NCBI GenBank assembly: GCA_022180725.1 | Contig: BQMO01000007.1 | Coordinates: forward strand, 31,837-95,836 | DNA from: Phycisphaerae bacterium | GTDB taxonomy: Bacteria > Planctomycetota > Phycisphaerae > Phycisphaerales > UBA1924 | DNA: 64,000 nt | Direction: 5' to 3' | Shown: piece by piece, positions 18,569-26,911 of the stretch | How positions within the stretch are numbered: the stretch's first letter is position 1 | Layout of the letters: each line of letters starts with the position of its first letter | The notes under the pieces: generated by a model | The model's input: the letters and a program-made list of their open reading frames with translations, nothing else | Told to the model about the DNA's origin: nothing | Databases searched by the model: none | Translations under genes and position numbers: made by a program

Positions 18569-19879
18569 TTACTTGCCTTCCGCCGGCTCGGCCGCCGGCG
18601 CGGGCACCGACTTCAGCAGGTCCACGTGCACCGGCGTGATGATGTTCAGTTGCAGCGAACGATCCAACTGAGATTCACCCACCACCCCGACGACCTGCCC
18701 GATCATGTCGTCCAGCCGTACCGAGTCTGTCGGCCGCAGGTACCCCAACGTGCGAGACGCCGTCGCCCCGACCGACACGATCCGGTACATCCGCGGCAGG
18801 CTTTTGCCGTCGTACACCAGGCTCGTCTGCAACTGCCCAACCACCGTGTAGTACCGCGTCCGGGCGAGTTCATCGAGTTGGGCCGACACGGCCCGACGGC
18901 CCTGGTCCGCCGCGGCACGCTCCTCTTCCTGCCGACGCAGCGTGTCGCGGAACTCGCGACGCACCACCAGCGCCTCGCGCCGAACTTCCAACTGCCGCCG
19001 CGTCCCGGCCTTGTCCGCCGGCACCGCCGAGATCGCACGATCCAACTCCACGATCAACTCGTCCACCTCCGCGGACAGGATCGGCTGCTTCCACATCGCC
19101 TGGAACGTCTGCTCCAGTGCGTCCCACGTGCCCACCGTCCGCGTCGCGGGCGGCGTGCTCGGCGTCGCTCCCGGCGGGGGCACGGTTGCCGCGTCAGGGG
19201 TCGTCGCCTGCGTAATCGTCACCGGCGCCTCGTCCACGGGTGTGGTGTTCGTGGCATTTGGCGAGGGCGTCGGCGTCGGCGCCTCCGCGGTTCCGGTGGG
19301 TGCCGGCACGGGCGTCGCCGTCAACGGTTCGGTGGGCAACTCGGGCAGGTACGTGCCCGCGGCGGCCCTGAACGCGGTGATCTCGGCCTCGGTCGCCCGG
19401 CGAAGATTCCGCGTCGGCGTGTACGCCTTCGCGCCCTTCGGAGCGGCCACCCGGTACCCCGCGATCGACCCGCTCACGTCCTTGATCGTCTCCTGCACCG
19501 TCAACGCCGTTCCGATCGGCAGCGGCGCATCGAACAGCGCCTTGTACGAGCCGTCGTACCCCTGCGCGGCGTTCGGCGCCCGCAGCCGACTCGGCTGCGT
19601 CAGCGTCACCACCTCGCCCGCCAGCGCCCCATCCATCGCGCGTACAAACGCCCCGACCCCCGCCGGGTAGTTCACCCGAGACCACCCACCACCTTCCGCG
19701 TCGACGAGAAGCACCGTGCCCGACTTGGCCTCGGCCACGCGGTAGAACCGGTCGCTGTCGCTGCAGTGCAGGGACGTCTTTTCAGCCTGTACGAAGGCGT
19801 AGTATGGCGCGACGACGCGAACCTGCGCCGCCGCCGGCGCGACGCACGCGACCAGGGTGATGACAGCACTTCGGACCAT
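18569..19879 (-). CDS. Secreted protein of unknown function with SH3-like N-terminus
   Basis: The 436-residue protein has a signal peptide (MVRSAVITLVACVAPAAAQ). A region (about residues 30-85) follows with alternating strands and GGGWSRVNYPAGVGAFVRA, which looks like a bacterial SH3-type fold. A low-complexity Pro/Thr/Ala linker spans about residues 180-245 (GTAEAPTPTPSPNATNTTPV), and then a helical charged region (RRQLEVRREALVVRREF). The last part is compact and ends APAAEPAEGK. I do not recognise the C-terminal domain. It is presumably periplasmic. The start has a CAGGAGG ribosome-binding site just upstream. Confidence 0.65.
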   Translation of the reverse strand: MVRSAVITLVACVAPAAAQVRVVAPYYAFVQAEKTSLHCSDSDRFYRVAEAKSGTVLLVDAEGGGWSRVNYPAGVGAFVRAMDGALAGEVVTLTQPSRLRAPNAAQGYDGSYKALFDAPLPIGTALTVQETIKDVSGSIAGYRVAAPKGAKAYTPTRNLRRATEAEITAFRAAAGTYLPELPTEPLTATPVPAPTGTAEAPTPTPSPNATNTTPVDEAPVTITQATTPDAATVPPPGATPSTPPATRTVGTWDALEQTFQAMWKQPILSAEVDELIVELDRAISAVPADKAGTRRQLEVRREALVVRREFRDTLRRQEEERAAADQGRRAVSAQLDELARTRYYTVVGQLQTSLVYDGKSLPRMYRIVSVGATASRTLGYLRPTDSVRLDDMIGQVVGVVGESQLDRSLQLNIITPVHVDLLKSVPAPAAEPAEGK

Positions 19880-20109
19880 GACGACCTCCTGAGTGACTCA
19901 CGGCATTCCCGACGGCCCGCGACTCCGCCGCGCGGCCGCCGATCCCGCTTGACCGACGCGCCAAGGCTACCCCGCCCGCACGGGGCGCAGTTGACGACCA
20001 TTCACACGGGTGCAGCCTGTAGGTATCGGTCAACCCGGCCTCGCGTCGCCACTTTGACGGCGGGCCTCGGCACGGCTACTTTTGCCCGCGGCGTGCGCGT
20101 CGCGACTTG
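19880..20109. other. Divergent intergenic region, left part
   Basis: I see no gene or RNA in these 230 bases between the divergent SH3-like and TolC-like genes. The only notable structure is the pair of overlapping dyads just to the right (20110-20150). Confidence 0.4.
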
Positions 20110-20150
20110 GACCAGTTGAATCGTAAAACTCGACTGGTCAATGTTTTACG
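20110..20150. promoter_or_regulatory. Two overlapping inverted repeats upstream of the TolC-like gene
   Basis: GACCAGT (20110-20116) pairs with ACTGGTC (20133-20139), and CGTAAAAC (20122-20129) pairs with GTTTTACG (20143-20150). The two perfect dyads interlock, and only one could form at a time as RNA. As DNA they resemble paired operators. The region ends 36 bases before the gene start and contains TTGAAT at 20116-20121, which could be a -35 element. A regulator of the TetR type is an inference only. Confidence 0.45.
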
Positions 20151-20186
20151 GCTGCGACGGCGGGCGGCAGCCACGGAACACGCTCC

Positions 20187-21995
20187 ATGAAGTGTGCGAG
20201 ATTCAGGATGATCCCGGGGTGTGCACTCGCCGGGCTGGTCGTGGGTGTCGGCTGTACGCCGTCCCCTTTCCGACAAGAAACCGAGCGGAGCCTGCGCGCC
20301 AGTGTGATCGACACCGCCGAGCGAGAACTCCGCGAGGCCCAATCCTTCCCACAGCGGATCGTCACCACGCGCGAGGACCTCATCGCCTCGCTGGGCATCC
20401 GACCGGAGTTCATGCCCGAACTCCAGGGCATGGCGGGTATGGCTTCCTACGACGTCGCCGCCTTGCACTTGGGCGATGATCTGCTCGGGCGGCCTACCCA
20501 GGTCATCACGCTCAACCTCGAGCGCGTCATGCGCACCGCCGTCGAGCGCAACATCGCGGTCCAGTTCGCACGGCTCGGGCCGGCGATCAGCGAGGCCCAG
20601 GTCCAGGCCGCCGAGGCCGCCTTCGACTGGACGTTCTTCCAGACCGCCACCTGGAACAATACGAACAGCCCGATCGTCTCGACGGCCTTCACAGGCTCGA
20701 GCAGCCCCGTCAACTCGACCAACGCCGAATCATTGACCGGGGCTACCGGCGTTCGACGGAACCTCGTGGGAGGCGGTCGGCTGACCACGCAGGTCGATCT
20801 CGGGTACTCGGACAACAACACCCCCGGGCAGGTTGCCCGACCGAATCCCTCGGCCACCTCGTCCTTCCTCATCCAGTGGGACCAGCCCCTGCTCCGCGGC
20901 GCGGGGTCGGAAGTCACGCAGGCCGAGATCCGCGTGGCGCGCAACGCCGAGCGCGGCGCCGTGCAGACCCTTCGCCGCGACCTCATCCGCATCCTGACCG
21001 ACACGGAAAAAACCTACTGGGACCTCACCCGCGCGGTCTACGACGTGCTCATCATCCAGCGGCTGCTGGACCGCGGCATCGAAGTGCGCCGTCAGTTGGA
21101 GCAGCGCCTCCCGCTGGACGCCAACCAGGCCCAGATCGCCTCCGCCCGCGCGAGGGTCGAGCAGCGCCGCGCCGACCTCGACCGCGCCCGGCGTCAGGTT
21201 CGGCTGCTCAGCGACCGCCTCAAGCAACTCATGAACGACCCGCACCTCACGGTGGGGAGCGAGGTCGTCGTGCTGCCCGCCGACCGGCCCGTGGACCAGC
21301 CCGTGCGGTTCAGCCTGCTCGACAGCCTTCGCCAGGCCGTCGCCTATCGCCCCGAAGTGCAGCAGGCCATGCTCGCCATCGACGATGCGTCGATCCGGCT
21401 GATCGTGGCGCGCAACGCACGCCTTCCGGACCTGTCGATGCGCCTCCAAGTGCGATGGTCCGGCCTCGACAACGACATGAGCAGCGCGATGACGGACACC
21501 TTCGGGGGGAACTTCATCGACTACCTCGCGGGGCTGAACTTCGAGCAGCCCATCGGCAACCGCAAGGCCGAGGCCGACGCCCGCCGACGCCTCCTCGAAC
21601 GCAGCCAGACCGTGCTCGCGTACCGCAACGCCGTGCAGACCGCCGCGGGGGACGTGAAGACCGCGCTCAACCGCGTCAACCTGAACTACGCCCTCATCGC
21701 GCAGATGGGGTCCAGCCGCGTCGCCGCCTCCGAGGACCTGCGCGTCCTCCAGGTCGAAAAGGACTTCCGCCAGGGGTACACCGTCGAGCGGCTGGACCTG
21801 GAACTCAACCGCCAGGAGCAACTCGCGGCCCGCGAACGCGACGAGATCGCCGCCCTCATCGAATACAACCAATCCATCGCCGAACTCTTCCAGTCGATGG
21901 GCACCACGCTCGAACGAAACAACGTGTCCGTTGTCGCCCCGTCGTCGGCGACCACGCTCGACCTGTGGAACCTCGACGCCGGCATGGCCCCCTGA
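20187..21995 (+). CDS. TolC-like outer-membrane efflux lipoprotein
   Basis: The 602-residue protein belongs to the outer membrane efflux protein family. The N-terminus is a lipoprotein signal with cysteine 23 after GLVVGVG. Two long helical/coiled repeats follow, for example QRLPLDANQAQIASARARVE and ERLDLELNRQEQLAARERDE, with beta segments between them (NRKAEADARRRLLERSQ marks the second helical part). It is longer than typical TolC (about 470) because of an extended N-terminal region. Such proteins form the outer-membrane channel of tripartite exporters. No membrane-fusion or inner-membrane pump gene is adjacent. Confidence 0.87.
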   Translation: MKCARFRMIPGCALAGLVVGVGCTPSPFRQETERSLRASVIDTAERELREAQSFPQRIVTTREDLIASLGIRPEFMPELQGMAGMASYDVAALHLGDDLLGRPTQVITLNLERVMRTAVERNIAVQFARLGPAISEAQVQAAEAAFDWTFFQTATWNNTNSPIVSTAFTGSSSPVNSTNAESLTGATGVRRNLVGGGRLTTQVDLGYSDNNTPGQVARPNPSATSSFLIQWDQPLLRGAGSEVTQAEIRVARNAERGAVQTLRRDLIRILTDTEKTYWDLTRAVYDVLIIQRLLDRGIEVRRQLEQRLPLDANQAQIASARARVEQRRADLDRARRQVRLLSDRLKQLMNDPHLTVGSEVVVLPADRPVDQPVRFSLLDSLRQAVAYRPEVQQAMLAIDDASIRLIVARNARLPDLSMRLQVRWSGLDNDMSSAMTDTFGGNFIDYLAGLNFEQPIGNRKAEADARRRLLERSQTVLAYRNAVQTAAGDVKTALNRVNLNYALIAQMGSSRVAASEDLRVLQVEKDFRQGYTVERLDLELNRQEQLAARERDEIAALIEYNQSIAELFQSMGTTLERNNVSVVAPSSATTLDLWNLDAGMAP

Positions 21996-22046
21996 TTCTG
22001 CACGCCCCGTCGCGCCCGGTCGCGTCCGCGCGGCAACAATGCCCGC

Positions 22047-23054
22047 GTGATCGACGGGCTGATCGATATCTCGCAGGCCGTAGCGCACCTCCGGGCCGGG
22101 GGGCTGGTGGCCTTCCCCACCGAGACGGTCTACGGCCTGGGCGCCGACGCGCTGAATGAGGCGGCGATCCGCCGCGTGTTCGAACTGAAAGGCCGGCCCG
22201 CGGCCAACCCGCTCATCGTCCACGTCGCCGACGCCTGGATGGCGCGCGAGGTCGTCGCCCACTGGCCCCGCGAAGCCCAACTCCTCGCCGACGCCTTCTG
22301 GCCAGGCCCGCTCTCCATCGTCCTCCCCGCCGGCCCGCACATTCCCAAAGCCGTCACCGGCGGCGGACCCTCCGTCGCCGTGCGATGCCCCAATCACCCC
22401 ACGACGCTGATCCTGCTCCATGAGTATGAAGGCCCCCTCGTGGGCCCGAGCGCCAACCTCTCCGGCAAGATTTCCCCAACCTCCGCGGCCCACGTCCGCG
22501 AGGCCTTTTCCGCGACGGACGTCCCGATCCTCGACGGTGGCGACTGCGAGGTCGGCATCGAATCCACCGTTCTCTCGCTCGTCGGCGGACGCGCCACCAT
22601 CCTCCGTCCGGGCGTCATCGGGCCCGAGCAGATCGCCCGCGTCATCGGTCGCGGGGTCACGTACGAGGCGCCCATCCCCAGCGCGGAGGGCGCGCCCAGC
22701 CCCTCGCCGGGGCTGATGCCCACGCACTACGCACCCGCCGCCAAGGCCGTCATGGTCAGCGGCGAGGACCTGCCGCGAGTTGCCCGCGAGGCGACCGGAC
22801 AGGTCGTCGCGCTCACGATCTCCGACGTCACCCTGCCCCCGCCTCACAAGTGCATCCCCATGCCCGACACGCCCGAGGACTACGCGCGGGCCCTCTATAC
22901 GGCCCTGCGCATGGCCGACAAGCCCCGCACCAGCGTGATCGCCGTCGAAACGCCGCCCGCCGGTGTGTCCGATGAGGAACGCGCCGTATGGCGCGCCGTC
23001 ATGGACCGTCTCACGCGGGCCACCGCGCCCGCCGACACTGCCGCCCGCACGTGA
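22047..23054 (+). CDS. L-threonylcarbamoyladenylate synthase (Sua5/YwlC type)
   Basis: Sua5 uses threonine, bicarbonate and ATP to make threonylcarbamoyl-AMP for the t6A37 modification of ANN-reading tRNAs. The 335-residue protein has the YrdC domain (residues 5-190) with GGLVAFPTETVYGLGADA, KGRPAANPLIVHV, SVAVRCPNH and GPSANLSGKISPT. It then has the C-terminal Sua5 domain, connected by SPSPGLMPTHYAP, the conserved linker. This is the long form rather than the short TsaC. The start is GTG at 22047; a nearby ATG at 22039 is out of frame. It follows the TolC-like gene by 51 bases. Confidence 0.94.
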   Translation: MIDGLIDISQAVAHLRAGGLVAFPTETVYGLGADALNEAAIRRVFELKGRPAANPLIVHVADAWMAREVVAHWPREAQLLADAFWPGPLSIVLPAGPHIPKAVTGGGPSVAVRCPNHPTTLILLHEYEGPLVGPSANLSGKISPTSAAHVREAFSATDVPILDGGDCEVGIESTVLSLVGGRATILRPGVIGPEQIARVIGRGVTYEAPIPSAEGAPSPSPGLMPTHYAPAAKAVMVSGEDLPRVAREATGQVVALTISDVTLPPPHKCIPMPDTPEDYARALYTALRMADKPRTSVIAVETPPAGVSDEERAVWRAVMDRLTRATAPADTAART

Positions 23055-23140
23055 TCGGGTGATTCGTCGCTGTTATCGGCCCCCGGATCGGATATTCGCG
23101 CACGCTATGCGCGGCGGGAATGATTCTCGCGGGTTCGTGC

Positions 23141-23168
23141 TTGTTCCGCACGCGTCACGGTGTAAAGT
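23141..23168 (+). promoter_or_regulatory. Candidate promoter giving a nearly leaderless transcript
   Basis: TTGTTC (23141-23146) and TAAAGT (23163-23168) are 16 bases apart. Transcription would start about 6-8 bases later, at or just before the ATG at 23177, and no ribosome-binding site is present. The similarity is by eye only. Confidence 0.4.
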
Positions 23169-23176
23169 ACCACCGC

Positions 23177-23518
23177 ATGGATGCGACCCCGATCCCGCCG
23201 ACGATTCCCTTCCGCGTCGCGCAGGCGTACGGCGTACGACCCGCGGCCGCGCCGGCGTCCTTCCCAACACACCCGGATCGTGTCGCACGCGTCACGGCAC
23301 AGGACACCGTGGTGCTCACCGCGCAATCGCCCGAGGCGTCGGCCATGCGCGAACGCGTCAGGCCCCTCGTCGCCGCCAAGGTCCCTCAGGGTGTTGACTT
23401 TGTCGCCCAGGGCGTAGCGTCAACCCCGGGCACGATCAGCATGTACCGTCACCCGGCGGACAAGAACGCCGCCGCGACGGGCGTTGGCGCGGGCCGCACC
23501 CTCGACGTGCGCGGCTGA
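23177..23518 (+). CDS. Small conserved-looking hypothetical protein
   Basis: I do not recognise a family for this 113-residue protein. It has a disordered Pro/Ala-rich N-terminus (MDATPIPPTIPFRVAQAYGV), a short helical region with SAMRERVRPLVAAKVPQG, and a C-terminal tail with TISMYRHPADKNAAATGVG ending in LDVRG. It has no signal peptide or membrane helix. The codon use is typical of the neighbours, and a promoter-like pair sits directly upstream. It lies between Sua5 and the convergent DPP-IV-like gene, 9 bases from the latter's end. The clean tail motif suggests a real gene, but the function is unknown. Confidence 0.6.
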   Translation: MDATPIPPTIPFRVAQAYGVRPAAAPASFPTHPDRVARVTAQDTVVLTAQSPEASAMRERVRPLVAAKVPQGVDFVAQGVASTPGTISMYRHPADKNAAATGVGAGRTLDVRG

Positions 23519-23527
23519 AGCCGCCGA

Positions 23528-26149
23528 TCAGTTCCGCCGGCGCCGCCGTTCACCGCCCGAGGGCGGAGCCAATTCGCTCGGGGTGGGCGCGTCCTTCCCG
23601 AGCATCGTCCGCAGAATGAACTCGATCTGTACCTGCTGGTAGTGCCGCCCGCCGATCCCGTGGCGGGCCTCGGGGTACAACATCATCTCGAAAGGCTTGT
23701 TGGCCTCCTGCAGCGCCCTGATGAGCCGCGTGTTGTTCTGCAGGTGCACGTTGTCGTCCATCATGCCGTGCACGAGCAGGAGCCGGCCGTGCAGGTCCTT
23801 GGCCCGCTCGATCACGCTCCCGTCGCGATAGCCGTCGGGATTCTCCTGCGGCGTCAGCATGTACCGCTCGGTGTAGATCGAGTCATACTCGCGCCAGTCG
23901 GTGACCGGGGCGCCCGAGATGCCCGCGGCGAAAAGTTTGCTCCGCGTCATGCAGTACGCGGTGATGTATCCGCCGTAACTGTGCCCGGCCATGCCCACGC
24001 GGTCCGCGTCCGCCCACGGGTGCGCCGTCAGCCAGGTGATGGCGGTTTCGATGTCCTTGAGTTCCGATTGACCCAGGCGCTTGTAGCACGCCCACGCCGA
24101 AACGGCGCCCTTGCCGCTCGCGCTCCGCGGATCGGCCCGGAACGCGAGGATGCCCGCCGACGCCAGCGCCTGGTCCCACGTCCGCGCCGGCCCCGCGCCG
24201 TTCCACGTGTCGCTGATGGTGGGGGCGTGCGGGCCGGCGTAGGTCATGAACCACACGGGGTACGTGCGCTCGGGATCAAAGTCCGGCGGCTTCACGAGCG
24301 TGGCTTCCATCGCGAACCCGTCGGGCGTCAGAATCTGGAAGTGCGAGCTCTCGCCCAGGCGAAACTTCTCCAGGTCGCGTACGGGGTTCGTGTCGAGCAT
24401 GCGCACGATCGCGCCGTCGGCGAGCGAACGCAGTGCGACCTGCCCCGGGCGCTGGGCGCTCGACCACGAATCCACGAACAGGTCGCCCCTGGGCGCCACG
24501 GCGACTCGGTGGGCTCCCCGCTCGTGCGTCAGCCGCGTGATCTCCGTGCCGTCGAGTTTCACGCGGTAGAGGTTCTCGCCAAGGGGGTTGTCCTTCGTGC
24601 CGGTGACATACGCCACGCCCTCGGCCTCGTCGACGCGCGCGATGCTCCGGCATTCCCACTCTCCGCTCGTCACCGCGTTCAGGAGTTTCCCGTCGGCGGC
24701 GTAGCGGTACAGGTGGAGCCATCCCGTCCGCTCCGAGCCGAAGAGGAACGTACCGTCCTTGAGGAAGCGGACGGTCGGGCTTTCGTCGATCCATGCGTTG
24801 GTGGTTTCACGGAAGAGCACCTTCGCGGCGCCGCCGGTCGCCGGGGCCGCGACCAGGTCCATCCATGTCTGCACGCGGTTGGTCACGCACGCCACCAGCC
24901 CGCTGGAATCGGGCCGCCAGAACACGCGCGTGACGAGCATGTTGTCCGGCTCGTACGCCGAGAGGTCCACCTCGGCGGGCGTGCCCCCCGCCGCGGAAAC
25001 GGTGAAGACCTTCGCCCGCGGGTTGGGCTCGCCGGCCTTGGGGTAGAGCGTGTTCTCGATTCGCTGGTCGAGCCGCGCGTTGTTGACGATCACGTAGTTC
25101 GGCACCGGCGAACTGTCGACCTCCATGTACGCGAGACGCGTGGAATCGGGCGACCACCAGTAGACCTTCCACGACCGGCCGAAGATTTCCTCGAAGTAGA
25201 CCCAGTCGGCCTTCCCGCGCCGCAGCCGGTCGTGGCCCCCGGTAGTGATCGCCCGCTCCGTCCCTGTCACCACGTCCACCGTCCACAGGTCGTTGTTGCG
25301 GACGAAGGCGACGAACCGGCCGTCGGGGCTGAACGAGGCCAACTCCTCGGCGTCGGGCGTGCTCGTCAGCCGCAGGGCCCGTGTGCCGTCGAGCGTGGCG
25401 TAGTAGAGGTCGTTCTCGTGCTCGGCGAAGAAGGCGGTGCGGTCGTCGTTCCATCGTGCCCGTCCCGCGACGGCCTTGGCGGCCTTCTCGCCGATGGCCG
25501 GCAAGGCGGCGAGCGCCCCGGCCGCCGGCTCGGTGTCGATCGAGGCCACGACGCGCCCGGTTCGGGCGGCGAACGTGCGCAGCATCCCCTCGCGGCTTTG
25601 GCGGAAGTGTTCGCCGTCGTCGAGCCATTCGTGCCCACCCGTGGGCGAGCCGGCCAAGTTGGCCGCGTTCGGTCCTTGCAGGTCCTCGAACGTCAGCGGC
25701 CGCGGCGACGGGCGATCCTTCTCCGGCGCCCTCGCCGCCACCGTCAGCAGGGGCGTCGGCGTCATCAGCCGGAGTATGGCGAAGTCGGCGTCGGCGCGCC
25801 CCGCGCGTACCGCGTGCCCGCCCGATGCGCCCGGTTCCAGCAACGCGGACGCCCACGGGGCGAACACCCGGTCGGCCCGAATGACGAACATCCCCGGCTC
25901 GAGCCGGCGCGGCTCGAGGCGCACGGTCGCGGCGTGACGCGTGACGCCGGCCGGGCGGACCACCTCGGCGTCGATCTCGACCTGTTCGCGCAACTCCTCG
26001 ACGCGCACGCCGAGCCGCTGGAGTTGCTCGACGGTGTGCGTTGCCGACGCGGGCAGCACGTGCGCGAAGGTCCGCGCCGACTCCCGCGACTGGGCCGAGG
26101 CCACGCCAACACTCACCACCAGCACGCTCAGGCCAGACATCAGGCGCAT
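23528..26149 (-). CDS. Secreted DPP-IV-like peptidase (family S9B)
   Basis: The 873-residue protein has a signal peptide (MRLMSGLSVLVVSVGVASAQ) and an eight-bladed-propeller DPP-IV N-terminal domain (about residues 200-560). The alpha/beta-hydrolase peptidase domain follows. The catalytic triad is visible: Ser724 in GHSYGGY, Asp798 in GMMDDNVH and His830 in ARHGIGG. Such enzymes cleave dipeptides after Pro or Ala from peptide N-termini in the periplasm. It ends in a charged tail of Gly and Arg (GGERRRRRN). It is a solitary gene with convergent left and tandem right neighbours. Confidence 0.94.
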   Translation of the reverse strand: MRLMSGLSVLVVSVGVASAQSRESARTFAHVLPASATHTVEQLQRLGVRVEELREQVEIDAEVVRPAGVTRHAATVRLEPRRLEPGMFVIRADRVFAPWASALLEPGASGGHAVRAGRADADFAILRLMTPTPLLTVAARAPEKDRPSPRPLTFEDLQGPNAANLAGSPTGGHEWLDDGEHFRQSREGMLRTFAARTGRVVASIDTEPAAGALAALPAIGEKAAKAVAGRARWNDDRTAFFAEHENDLYYATLDGTRALRLTSTPDAEELASFSPDGRFVAFVRNNDLWTVDVVTGTERAITTGGHDRLRRGKADWVYFEEIFGRSWKVYWWSPDSTRLAYMEVDSSPVPNYVIVNNARLDQRIENTLYPKAGEPNPRAKVFTVSAAGGTPAEVDLSAYEPDNMLVTRVFWRPDSSGLVACVTNRVQTWMDLVAAPATGGAAKVLFRETTNAWIDESPTVRFLKDGTFLFGSERTGWLHLYRYAADGKLLNAVTSGEWECRSIARVDEAEGVAYVTGTKDNPLGENLYRVKLDGTEITRLTHERGAHRVAVAPRGDLFVDSWSSAQRPGQVALRSLADGAIVRMLDTNPVRDLEKFRLGESSHFQILTPDGFAMEATLVKPPDFDPERTYPVWFMTYAGPHAPTISDTWNGAGPARTWDQALASAGILAFRADPRSASGKGAVSAWACYKRLGQSELKDIETAITWLTAHPWADADRVGMAGHSYGGYITAYCMTRSKLFAAGISGAPVTDWREYDSIYTERYMLTPQENPDGYRDGSVIERAKDLHGRLLLVHGMMDDNVHLQNNTRLIRALQEANKPFEMMLYPEARHGIGGRHYQQVQIEFILRTMLGKDAPTPSELAPPSGGERRRRRN

Positions 26150-26211
26150 GGAGTCACTCCAAGGGGACGCCGCATGATACAGAGTTCTGTCCTTGCCCCG
26201 CGCGCGAAGTA

Positions 26212-26688
26212 TCAGGTTGCCACGGCTCGGCGGATGGCCTCGCCGTCGATCTTGACCATCGTCATCATGGTCTGCATGGCCTTGCCCGCCGTCGCGGGGT
26301 CGGAGATCAGGTCGATGAGGTCCTTGGGATCAATCTGCCACGAGACGCCGAAGTGGTCGGTGATCCAGCCGCAGGCCACCGGCGTGCCGCCCGCCGCGAC
26401 GAACTTGCCCCAGTATTCGTCCACCTGCTGCTGCGTGTCGCAGAGCACGCTGATCGAAAACGCCTGGCTGAACTTGAACTGCGGCCCGCCGTTGAGGGCC
26501 GTGAACGCCCGGCCGTCGAGCGTGAAGTCCACGGTCATGACCCCGCCCGGCGTGAAGGGCGTGCCCGGCCCGAGGTCGGGGTAGCGCGTGATGCGCGTGA
26601 TCTTTGAGTTGGGGAAGATCGACGTGTAGAACCGTGCGGCCTGTTCGGCCTGGTCATTGAACGTCAGGAATGGCTGGATCTGGGGCAT
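26212..26688 (-). CDS. VOC-superfamily (PhnB/3-demethylubiquinone methyltransferase-like) protein
   Basis: The 158-residue protein starts MPQIQPFLTFNDQAEQAARF and has the family blocks FYTSIFPNSKI, FTALNGGPQFKFSQAFSISV and DHFGVSWQIDPKDLIDLIS. It ends in a helix with AMQTMMTMVKID. This pattern is the common 3-demethylubiquinone-9 3-methyltransferase-like VOC protein, which in practice has no proven methyltransferase activity. The ATG at 26688 is chosen because the reading frame upstream of it lacks any conserved sequence. Confidence 0.9.
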   Translation of the reverse strand: MPQIQPFLTFNDQAEQAARFYTSIFPNSKITRITRYPDLGPGTPFTPGGVMTVDFTLDGRAFTALNGGPQFKFSQAFSISVLCDTQQQVDEYWGKFVAAGGTPVACGWITDHFGVSWQIDPKDLIDLISDPATAGKAMQTMMTMVKIDGEAIRRAVAT

Positions 26689-26911
26689 GATGGGATGGTA
26701 CAGGGGGTAGCGCTCTTCGGGGACTCGTCGCTTCACCGCCCTGCGATGGACGGTCGAGGCCTTTGGCCTGAGGAGAGGAGTGGGAGGGCGTTGCGCGCGG
26801 GTGATGGTGGGAGTGCGGCCTTCCAGTGGCTGGCTCGAAGACTCGCTGCGCCACTGGCAAACTTCGTGCGCCCTTCCGGGTGAAGAGCCGCGCGGGCGCA
26901 CTCGCGCTCGT
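26689..26911. other. Intergenic region downstream of glnS
   Basis: No gene is visible in these 223 bases. An 8-bp inverted repeat CCAGTGGC/GCCACTGG (26823-26830 and 26850-26857) with a 19-base loop could help end glnS transcription, but there is no T-run. Confidence 0.4.

Noticed and set aside
23642..26584. 980-codon open frame opposite the DPP-IV-like gene
   Set aside because: Composition is that of a GC-rich shadow (Arg, Pro, His, Val) and the minus-strand gene has a full catalytic triad.
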